Source: Flavobacteriaceae bacterium (GTDB taxonomy: Bacteria > Bacteroidota > Bacteroidia > Flavobacteriales > Flavobacteriaceae). From it: 21,064 nucleotides of DNA. Below the pieces are notes generated by a model, which was given only the letters and a program-made list of their open reading frames with translations, had not been told where the DNA came from and searched no databases. The DNA is taken from assembly GCA_947482805.1 (NCBI GenBank), contig CANKLK010000020.1, forward strand, positions 1-21,064, in the 5' to 3' direction. Position numbers and translations under genes: made by a program. Shown here piece by piece: positions 15,200-21,064 of this stretch (positions within the stretch are counted from its first letter, which is position 1; every line of letters begins with the position of its first letter).

Positions 15200-15653
15200 A
15201 ATTTGAGACTTTATATTAATAATATTTTAATTCGATTTCGTTGTGTGTGTCTTTTAATTGATTTGAGGCAATGGGACACTTTCACTATGTAAAACTAAAT
15301 AGGATGTCTCTGGCAATCCTTATGAATAGTGGTGTTTATGGTGGAATGATGCCGTTTGATAGTGAATGATAGCCAAATCCGAGTGGATGGTTTTTATAAA
15401 TTTTGTGTTTTTGGCCAAAAACATGTCAATCCTGACTTTGCTATAAAGTGATTTTACGATGTAGTTGCAAAATTGGGGTAAATGGTAACTTAACCATTAG
15501 TTTTTAATTATCTTAATAAAAAACGAAATACAATAAATGGATTTAGATATTTCAATTAAGACTTTCGGCAATTGAGATTCTTAGAAGTTAAAATGATTGC
15601 GTCTGAAGCTGATTTGAGTGTTCGCTCAGCTTTGAAATAATGGAAAGTTGGTT
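15200..15653. other. Intergenic region upstream of the repeat-peptide gene
   Basis: No convincing gene was found in these 454 bp on either strand. It contains a perfect 18-bp palindrome TGTTTTTGGCCAAAAACA (15406-15423), the inverted repeat AATGGT/ACCATT (15481-15498) and AAGCTGA/TCAGCTT (15606-15632). A weak promoter for the repeat peptide may be TTG (15316-15314), a 16-bp spacer and TAGTTTTA (15297-15290), one base off consensus. No clear terminator follows the 15654 kinase. Confidence 0.5.
15406..15423. promoter_or_regulatory. Perfect 18-bp palindrome, possible operator
   Basis: TGTTTTTGGCCAAAAACA is perfectly self-complementary with no loop, so a dimeric-protein binding site fits better than an RNA hairpin. 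It lies about 210 bp upstream of the repeat-peptide start. No binding protein is known. Confidence 0.35.
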
Positions 15654-17660
15654 TTATTTTATTGGAATAGCAATATTTACACAAGTAGTATCACGTTTGG
15701 TTGATCTAATACTGAACTTCCCGTTTAGTAATTTTACCCGGGTTTGCATATTTTGAATGCCAATACCTTTTGAACTAACTGAAGTGTCAAAACCAATTCC
15801 GTTGTCAGTAATTGCCATACAAATATTTGGAGCATCAAGGACGAGACTGATTGATGCTTTTTTTGCTTGACCATATTTATTAATATTATGGCTTGCTTCC
15901 TGAATTATTCGGTATAAATGCATTTTTATTTCACTTGATATTGCATTCCAATCTATATCATTGTCTAATTCTAATTCGTAGTGCGTCTTACTTGTTGTAT
16001 TTTGTTGGTTTACAAAATCTTCTATCATTTTTCTAAAACTGTCTTCTTCTTGAAATACGTCTTGATTTAAATCATGAGATATGTTTCGGATATCGGTTTC
16101 AATTTGGTTAATCTGATTTATATAGGTTAAACATTTTTGTATAGTCTCCGTATCTGTTTTTTTAGATAATATAGCTAAATTTAAACGTGTACTGGATAAT
16201 TTATTCATAATTCCATCGTGAAGTTCTCTAGCTATGCGTTTCTTTTCCGTTTGTCTGGCTTCGTCTTCCTTGGCTTTTTGGGCTAGCATTAAATGATAGA
16301 TTTCTCCATTGGCTTTTTGTTGCAATTGCTGGAATTGCAACTCTTTTTGTTTAGAACGTTGTCTAGTAATAATTAACAGTAATACAATAATTACTATAAT
16401 TACTCCTGCAATAGTTACAATAATCCATTTTTGTTTAATCGCTGTTTCTTTCTCTTGAGATATTTCGTCAGTTTCATAGGCTATCCGGGCAAATTTATCT
16501 CTAAAGTTGCGTTCTGCTATTTGCATGCTGTCGCTAATACGAATATATTCTTGCGCATTTGTTGAGGCATTTTTTTTGTCAACTTTTATGAGTTGTTCTA
16601 AGCTAACTATAATATCTACAGGATTTTTATAGCTTTTAGAAAGTAAAAGTGCTTTCTCAGCAGCCCTTATAGCGTTTATGCTATCTTTAACTTTTGAAAA
16701 ATAAGATGATAAGTAAATCTGATTATAATTTCTTCCATTTGTCACATTAAATTGTTCAAAATATCTTTCTGCTAAATAGAATTTCTCTTTTATTTTGTTA
16801 TGATTATTCATTTTAAGTTGAATTAATGCAGTAAGAGAAAGTGAATTTGGATAAGCTTCACGATCTAATAAGAATTTTTTATTACTCAAGTTTTTACTAA
16901 CATATTTTGATGCAGAATCGTATTGCTTCAGGTTTATATAACTGTTAGATATGTTATTATTCAATACATTTTTTAATGTTTTTTTATGTGATATTCTATA
17001 TGCCTTTTTAAAATAAATAATTGCTTGACTTTCATTTTTTAAACTACTTAAGTTATTACCAATATTTAATAAAGCTAAAGGATACATTTCTGTAAAATTT
17101 GTTTTTTTTGATAAAAATAATATTTCCACTAATGTTTTATTACTTCCTAAAAAATCAGAAGCATAATATTGCGTTATAGCTATATCATGCATTACTTTAA
17201 TTACATAATCGTATCTGTTTAGAGATTTAAACATTTTTTTGGCTTTAAAAAGAAATAAAATTGCTTTTTCATTATCAGACGAATCCATGTAGAATAACCC
17301 AAGATTTCTATAGGATTTGGCAATATTTATGGAGTCTTTACTTTTTAAAGATAGGTTCATTAATTTATCTGCTGTCGATTTTAGCATATCAATCTTATTA
17401 AAAGAATAGTATTTGTATGAGACACTATACAAGTTATACCTCGTCAACGTATCATTCCTATTCAAATCAATAAGCGAATACGCCTTATCATTATACTCTA
17501 CTCTTTTATCATAAGTAATTGTATCATTATCCGCCAGATCAAGATATTTCTTAATTGAATCATTAATAGCTTGGACTTCTTTGTTTTCGATTGTTTTAGA
17601 AGTACAACCGTATAAAGACACCAGCAAAATTATTCCCCAATAAATAAGTATTTTATTCAT
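15654..17660 (-). CDS. Second TPR-containing lipoprotein sensor histidine kinase, no adjacent regulator
   Basis: The 668-residue kinase is a paralogue of the one at 12799. It has a lipoprotein signal with Cys19 (LYGCTSK). TPR-like helical repeats span about residues 55-370 (for example SYRNLGLFYMDSSDNEKAILFLFKA). A membrane helix lies at about 411-432. The box RIARELHDGIMNKLSSTRLNL carries His481. ATP-binding motifs are HNINKYGQAKK (591-601) and DNGIGFD (619-625). The shared juxtamembrane motif RISDSMQIAERN...ETDEISQEK supports common signal transfer. No response regulator is adjacent downstream; the truncated regulator at 20531, on the same strand 2.9 kb upstream, is the best candidate partner. 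The gene is preceded by one copy of the 59-bp palindrome-containing element. Confidence 0.91.
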   Translation of the reverse strand: MNKILIYWGIILLVSLYGCTSKTIENKEVQAINDSIKKYLDLADNDTITYDKRVEYNDKAYSLIDLNRNDTLTRYNLYSVSYKYYSFNKIDMLKSTADKLMNLSLKSKDSINIAKSYRNLGLFYMDSSDNEKAILFLFKAKKMFKSLNRYDYVIKVMHDIAITQYYASDFLGSNKTLVEILFLSKKTNFTEMYPLALLNIGNNLSSLKNESQAIIYFKKAYRISHKKTLKNVLNNNISNSYINLKQYDSASKYVSKNLSNKKFLLDREAYPNSLSLTALIQLKMNNHNKIKEKFYLAERYFEQFNVTNGRNYNQIYLSSYFSKVKDSINAIRAAEKALLLSKSYKNPVDIIVSLEQLIKVDKKNASTNAQEYIRISDSMQIAERNFRDKFARIAYETDEISQEKETAIKQKWIIVTIAGVIIVIIVLLLIITRQRSKQKELQFQQLQQKANGEIYHLMLAQKAKEDEARQTEKKRIARELHDGIMNKLSSTRLNLAILSKKTDTETIQKCLTYINQINQIETDIRNISHDLNQDVFQEEDSFRKMIEDFVNQQNTTSKTHYELELDNDIDWNAISSEIKMHLYRIIQEASHNINKYGQAKKASISLVLDAPNICMAITDNGIGFDTSVSSKGIGIQNMQTRVKLLNGKFSIRSTKRDTTCVNIAIPIK

Positions 17661-17801
17661 AAAGCCAATTTAGTTAAAACAAATTGAGTCCCGATTAAAA
17701 AACCGGAACCCAATTCTACCACAATTTAAATTATCGCAATCAAACTTGTATTGTTAAGTATTAGAAATTTCTTTTAATAAAAAAAATACGTTCTTGATTT
17801 T

Positions 17802-17860
17802 GATATTGTAAAAGTAAATTGTTGTTTTTTGATTTTGGTACACTAAAAGTGTACATTTTT
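17802..17860 (-). repeat. 59-bp element copy 1 with palindrome, ahead of the 15654 kinase
   Basis: This matches 20406-20464 at about 51-52 of 59 positions. It contains the palindrome GTACACTAAAAGTGTAC (17838-17854, 7-bp arms). On the minus strand, about 30 bp further downstream, is TACTTTTA (17816-17809), one base off the -7 consensus. No -33 TTG is present, which would fit an activator-dependent promoter with the palindrome as binding site. It lies 142 bp upstream of the kinase start. Confidence 0.55.
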
Positions 17861-17887
17861 ATAAATTTTCGGTATTCTTTACTTCAC

Positions 17888-18286
17888 TTATTCATCTTTG
17901 ACAGTAATTACCACTTCGTCTTCAAATTTGTACTCGCCTTTTTTAAAAATTTCTTTGTTGGTCAATACAATTTCATAGGTGTAAATGCCTTTAGGCAAAA
18001 CAAACAAGCATTCTTTTCCATCTTTAGGGATAACGAGTTCTCTTTTAAATTCATCTCCTTCCTCGTTTTTGCCTTCAATTCTAAATGTAATCCTATCTGT
18101 AAGTTTATTTTTTACACAAACACTTTCAATTACTTTACTGTTCTTTTTAGCATTCGATTTGCTTATTTTTAGCACTGACAAACCACTTAATAATAGTTCT
18201 CCGCCTTTGATTACAGTATTAATATCGGCTTGAGAAAACAAAATTTGACAAATAAATAATAGCGAAAAAAGCATTTTAAGTTTCAT
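17888..18286 (-). CDS. Secreted hypothetical protein, probably beta-rich
   Basis: The 132-residue protein has a signal peptide (MKLKMLFSLLFICQILFSQA, cleavage probably before Asp21). The mature part has a helical/hydrophobic start (VIKGGELLLSGLSVLKISKSNAKK) and then alternating strands (VCVKNKLTDRITFRIEG, RELVIPKDGKECLFVLPKGIYTYEIVL, GEYKFEDEVVITVKDE) with Cys at about 57 and 93 that could pair. This looks like a small beta-sandwich. No family is recognised. It sits between the secreted gene at 18304 and the kinase at 15654, all on the same strand; 17 bp separate it from the stop of the upstream gene, suggesting co-transcription. Met5 is an alternative start. Confidence 0.75.
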   Translation of the reverse strand: MKLKMLFSLLFICQILFSQADINTVIKGGELLLSGLSVLKISKSNAKKNSKVIESVCVKNKLTDRITFRIEGKNEEGDEFKRELVIPKDGKECLFVLPKGIYTYEIVLTNKEIFKKGEYKFEDEVVITVKDE

Positions 18287-18303
18287 AACTTTATTTTTTT
18301 CAA

Positions 18304-18687
18304 TTAACCCATTGCCACAACAAGCAACATAGCTTTAAGCCGTTTCGTTGCGTCAGCAGCTTCTATACAACTGGTTGTTATTAATCCCGAAACGTTTGCT
18401 TTTGCAACACCAATACTTACTTCAACTTTGATTTCAATTGTTATTTCACAAGTGTTTTGCTTGGTGTTTTGAGAATTGCTAAAATCAAATTCTTGAATAA
18501 TATGATCCGCTTCTTCATTCAATTCAATAAGAGACAGAAACTTATATTCTGTAATCTCTTTTTCATATGTAGTTATTAATGAGGCGCTTTTGAAATCAGC
18601 TTTTTGATTTACATCGCTTTTTTCTTGTGCATCTGCATTTAACACAAATGAGACAATGGCAATTAAGCCAAATAATACATTTTTCAT
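18304..18687 (-). CDS. Small secreted protein with shared leader (paralogous signal peptide), unknown function
   Basis: From ATG 18687 the product is 127 residues. The signal peptide MKNVLFGLIAIVSFVLNADAQ is nearly the same as that of the gene at 19622. The upstream in-frame extension (to 18732) is rejected because it translates the conserved upstream element. The mature part is acidic-to-neutral, has two Cys (80 and 107) framing a strand-rich segment (EITIEIKVEVSIGVAKANVSG), and ends in a hydrophobic helix (RLKAMLLVVAMG). It shows no similarity to the mature part of 19622. No family is recognised. It may be a secreted effector, toxin-like or structural peptide; the context is two-component regulation. 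Confidence 0.72.
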   Translation of the reverse strand: MKNVLFGLIAIVSFVLNADAQEKSDVNQKADFKSASLITTYEKEITEYKFLSLIELNEEADHIIQEFDFSNSQNTKQNTCEITIEIKVEVSIGVAKANVSGLITTSCIEAADATKRLKAMLLVVAMG

Positions 18688-18692
18688 ATTTG

Positions 18693-18733
18693 ATATAATT
18701 TTAATTATTGCAGTCCAGCTTTGTGTCGTCAAA
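18693..18733 (-). repeat. 41-bp upstream element, copy 1
   Basis: This is identical over 41 bp to 20167-20207, and similarity continues on both sides: into the signal-peptide codons and, upstream, over GGTTGG-CTGCTTTTT. It lies directly before the ATG of the 18304 gene, so it is probably its promoter or 5' leader. No exact TAnnTTTG is present; the nearest match (TAAAGTTTG) has one extra base. Confidence 0.85.
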
Positions 18734-18764
18734 CTTTATATAGGTTGGCTGCTTTTTGAACAAA

Positions 18765-18784
18765 AAGGAACTCTTTTAGAGAGT
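18765..18784 (-). terminator. Weak terminator after the TraB-like lipoprotein gene
   Basis: On the minus strand ACTCT-CTAAA-AGAGT (18784-18770) is followed by TCCTTTTTG. It is a short stem, about 38 bp past the stop of the 18822 gene. Confidence 0.35.
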
Positions 18785-18821
18785 GAATTTTAATTTGATT
18801 AATGGCTAATCGAATAAAGAT

Positions 18822-19547
18822 TTATTTGAATCCTCGTTTTAACAATTCTTCTCGGATTCCTTTGAAGTGATCAGCCCCGTAGATAATAGCCACTTTTTTA
18901 TGATTATCATTTAAAAGAGTATTTAAAATATTTTTATTTCTAAAATTTAGATAAACGTCATCCTTAACTTTTTTATCTACTGGTTTACTTTTACAATTTG
19001 GTTTTTCATAAAAGCTTTTTTCAAAATCACATGGTTCTAATTTTATTTCGCCATAATTACTTTCATAATAATCAATCATTTCTTTTAAAGTAACATCAAC
19101 ATTCTTACTGTTTGATTCATCTAAGCCAAATTTAGCTGGAGTAGGTTGGTCGAAAATTTCCTTTTTAAACTTAACTTTCCCATTATAAATTGAGTCAAAA
19201 AAATGCTTGTAACCAGCATTATTTTTTGCATACGGTATTCCTGTCAATTTAATTGATTTCCTTACAGTTATCGAATCCTTTTTATTTCCTTTAACTTCTT
19301 CTGTATAAAAATAATAACCAATATTTTTTAGAGAATCTATTTTTCCTTTAACATCATCATAAAAAAGTTTTGTCCCTAAATGATGCATTGGAAAAAAAAT
19401 TACTTCTTTTTCTTCATTAGTAACTTTAGATAGTTTTATATTATCATCATATAATCCCAACAATTTAAAAGCTAGATTAACTTTAAAAGTGGTGCAGCCA
19501 AATAAAATAAATACGGTTAAATAAATTAAAATTTTGAATTTTTTCAT
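18822..19547 (-). CDS. Lipoprotein with TraB/GumN/Tiki-like motifs
   Basis: The 241-residue product has a lipoprotein signal with Cys18 (LFGCTTF), so it is probably membrane-anchored outside the cytoplasm. Motifs fit the TraB/PrgY/GumN/Tiki group: a His motif near the start of the domain (FPMHHLGT, 52-59), a Glu motif (YTEEV, 81-85), an Arg-Asn motif (NFRNKNILNTL, 201-211) and the closing IYGADHFKGIREELLKRGF (222 to end). These are the positions expected of the GxxH/E/R/GxxH residues proposed for metal-dependent hydrolase or protease activity in this group. The first His motif lacks the usual Gly. PrgY-like members degrade or block peptide pheromones in enterococci, which is suggestive here, but this is only motif-level evidence. 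Confidence 0.6.
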   Translation of the reverse strand: MKKFKILIYLTVFILFGCTTFKVNLAFKLLGLYDDNIKLSKVTNEEKEVIFFPMHHLGTKLFYDDVKGKIDSLKNIGYYFYTEEVKGNKKDSITVRKSIKLTGIPYAKNNAGYKHFFDSIYNGKVKFKKEIFDQPTPAKFGLDESNSKNVDVTLKEMIDYYESNYGEIKLEPCDFEKSFYEKPNCKSKPVDKKVKDDVYLNFRNKNILNTLLNDNHKKVAIIYGADHFKGIREELLKRGFK

Positions 19548-19621
19548 AACTATTTTGAATTAAATCAATGGCATACATTTTACTGATACACCATTGATTA
19601 ATTATTATTTAAATTCGATAA

Positions 19622-20158
19622 TTAAAGACTTGATATAAGTACAATTATGACTCTAACAATTGCATCTAAAATACTCGCGCCACCTTCATCCCCAAAAATT
19701 TCTTTAATCCAACAACCTAACTGATACCATCTGCATTTTGCGGTAACAGTATTAGCATAAGGATTAAAATCACCTGTTTTTCCTCCGAACAATTCGCTGC
19801 CATCAGTTTTTATTCCTTTTTTTGAAAGATTATCGACGTATAGCGCCGCAGCAGCCATTTCTTTTCCATTATAATTCTTTAGTATTTCTGCTTGAGAAGC
19901 TTTACTTGAGAGCAATTTGTATGACATATTTAATAAATCATTGCCTTCCTTGGTTATATTGGTATACCAACTCCCAGTAATTACTTTTTTAAAATCTTCC
20001 GCATTGCGGGTTTTATCAAATGCGGGTTTTAATGTACTTGTAAGATCAGACATTCCTTGTGCCAATTGTAACCTTACACTTTCTTGAGTTATTTTTTGTG
20101 CATTCCCATTGAATGCAAATAAAACTGTGGCGATTAAGCCAAATAATAAATTTTTCAT
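19622..20158 (-). CDS. Secreted protein with shared leader and C-terminal Cys pair, unknown function
   Basis: From ATG 20158 the product is 178 residues; the upstream extension to 20206 translates the 41-bp element and is rejected. The signal peptide is MKNLLFGLIATVLFAFNGNAQ. The mature part is helical (ESVRLQLAQGMSDLTSTLKPAFDKT..., SKASQAEILKNYNGKEMAAAALYV), then glycine-rich (GSELFGGKTGDFNPYAN). It has a Cys142/Cys149 pair in KCRWYQLGCWIKEIF and ends in a hydrophobic helix (ILDAIVRVIIVLISSL). The C-terminal organisation, a likely short disulfide loop plus hydrophobic helix, could insert into a membrane; bacteriocin-like activity is conceivable but unsupported by any family match. Confidence 0.72.
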   Translation of the reverse strand: MKNLLFGLIATVLFAFNGNAQKITQESVRLQLAQGMSDLTSTLKPAFDKTRNAEDFKKVITGSWYTNITKEGNDLLNMSYKLLSSKASQAEILKNYNGKEMAAAALYVDNLSKKGIKTDGSELFGGKTGDFNPYANTVTAKCRWYQLGCWIKEIFGDEGGASILDAIVRVIIVLISSL

Positions 20159-20166
20159 AAATTTGT

Positions 20167-20207
20167 ATATAATTTTAATTATTGCAGTCCAGCTTTGTGT
20201 CGTCAAA
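20167..20207 (-). repeat. 41-bp upstream element, copy 2
   Basis: This is the identical partner of 18693-18733, directly before the ATG of the 19622 gene. Flanking similarity also covers the signal-peptide codons and GGTTGGGCTGCTTTTT further upstream. Confidence 0.85.
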
Positions 20208-20530
20208 ACATTATAAAGGTTGGGCTGCTTTTTTTGGTTGGTTTAGTCGTACTACTGTTTAATAACAAACCTCTAAAATAAACAGTGTCTTTTCTATAAC
20301 TATTTTCTCTACAAAAAACTAGAAAAGCAATCTTTGTATTGTGTCACTAATGTGGTGGCAAGCCACTGATAACTACCTAATAAATAAGTTAAATTACTAT
20401 TGTTTGATATTGTAAAAGTAGATTGTCGATTTTACATTTTGATATACTAAAAGTGTACATTTTATGAAATCTTCAATAATAGCCGAGTAGGAAAAAAAGA
20501 AGTTTTTCCCTGAAGTTTTCGAGGTGAATT
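20208..20530. other. Intergenic region upstream of the 19622 gene
   Basis: No gene was found in these 323 bp. They hold the outer part of the 41-bp-element homology (to about 20235), a small inverted repeat GTGGC-AA-GCCAC (20355-20366) and the second 59-bp element (20406-20464). No clear terminator for the regulator at 20531 was seen. Confidence 0.5.
20406..20464 (-). repeat. 59-bp element copy 2, downstream of the truncated regulator
   Basis: Partner of 17802-17860. The palindrome is imperfect here (a T-G wobble in the arms, TATACTAAAAGTGTA), and TACTTTTA lies at 20420-20413 on the minus strand. It sits 248 bp upstream of the secreted gene at 19622, as copy 1 sits upstream of a kinase. Confidence 0.55.
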
Positions 20531-21064
20531 CTAAATTAGCCCTTGTTTTCTTGCTTCTTTAAGAATGTCTTCATCATTCCCCTTGTCAATACCTAAAAGC
20601 TGTTTAAGTATAGCTTTTCTTTTATCAATAGCGCTTTTTGAAAGATGAAGCAAATCTGGAAGGCTTTTGGTTTTAACTCCTTGTGCGAGTAAAAAAAGGA
20701 TTTGGCGGTTATAACTATCCATAACTTTATTCTTTTCACTCCAAGATTTTTGGTGATTCATTACAGTCTTACTATAATAAGTTCCACCTTTTACTATAAT
20801 ATCAAACGCATCAATTAATTCTTGCGGCTGTAAATCACTCTTTATCAGAATTCCTTGAGGGTTATGATCTTTGATAATTTTAAAAAGAACTATGGACTCG
20901 TAATGTGAAGTAAGAATAAGTATTTTAGCATTGGGATGCAGTTTTCTAACAATTGGAACTAAATCATCTCCTGTATTAATATTTTTTTCAGAATAAGGTG
21001 GTAAAGTCATATCTAAAAAAACAATGTCAAAAGAATCTTTTGCTTGAAAAACCTCTTTATAAGC
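20531..21064 (-). CDS. LuxR/NarL-type response regulator, N-terminus cut off by window edge
   Basis: The reading frame is open to the window edge, giving 177 visible residues; an internal ATG at 21010 is not the start, since the conserved receiver sequence continues upstream (AKDSFDIVFLDMTLPPY). The phospho-acceptor Asp lies in VFLDMTLP (about residue 18 of the visible part), with the switch Thr in LILTSHYES (52) and Lys in GILIKSDL (75). The helix-turn-helix (NRQILFLLAQGVKTKSLPDLLHLSKSAIDKRKAIL) and tail KGNDEDILKEARKQGLI are clearly paralogous to the regulator at 12137. It ends with TAG. It is the likely partner of the 15654 kinase, unless another kinase lies beyond the window. Confidence 0.9.
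   Translation of the reverse strand, partial: AYKEVFQAKDSFDIVFLDMTLPPYSEKNINTGDDLVPIVRKLHPNAKILILTSHYESIVLFKIIKDHNPQGILIKSDLQPQELIDAFDIIVKGGTYYSKTVMNHQKSWSEKNKVMDSYNRQILFLLAQGVKTKSLPDLLHLSKSAIDKRKAILKQLLGIDKGNDEDILKEARKQGLI

Noticed and set aside
18688..18732. Upstream in-frame extension (MTTQSWTAIIKII...) of the 18304 gene, repeated at 20159-20206
   Set aside because: It starts at TTG and simply translates the duplicated 41-bp upstream element; the signal peptide begins at the later ATG in both genes.

Overview
The window is AT-rich DNA from a member of the Bacteroidota, most likely Flavobacterium or a close relative. The housekeeping proteins are of flavobacterial type. Several genes are preceded by the Bacteroidota -7 promoter box TAnnTTTG, Shine-Dalgarno sequences are weak or absent, and the sensor kinases are the lipoprotein/TPR type common in this phylum.

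Left part (1-12.0 kb) is ordinary core genome. A leftward block carries a DUF177/YceD protein, rpmF (L32), fabH and the start of accB, linking translation to the first steps of fatty acid synthesis. pdxA lies upstream of it on the same strand, divergent from ribE. Then come a small proline-rich membrane protein whose stop codon sits inside a terminator shared with ribE, a CAU tRNA (probably tRNA-Ile2), mce, rbfA coupled to a LolC/E-FtsX type permease, dusB, lepA, a pfkB-type sugar-phosphate kinase and thiL.

Right part (12.0-21.06 kb) is an accessory region read entirely leftward. It holds two paralogous two-component signalling sets around a group of small exported proteins. In transcription order: a response regulator truncated by the window edge, a secreted Cys-pair protein, a lipoprotein with TraB/Tiki-like motifs, a second small secreted protein, a secreted hypothetical protein, a TPR-lipoprotein histidine kinase, an 80-residue exported peptide made of four 15-residue repeats, a second TPR-lipoprotein histidine kinase, and its overlapping LuxR-type response regulator.

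The most interesting candidate is this right-hand cluster. The repeat peptide lies between two kinases whose predicted sensor part is a non-cytoplasmic TPR domain. The differences between its repeats are mostly silent, so the peptide sequence appears to be selected. Two of the small secreted genes share an identical 41-bp upstream element and near-identical signal peptides but have unrelated mature parts. A second 59-bp element with a palindrome occurs twice, once ahead of a kinase and once ahead of a secreted gene. A possible reading is a cell-surface peptide-sensing circuit, but that is inference; no family match could be run here.
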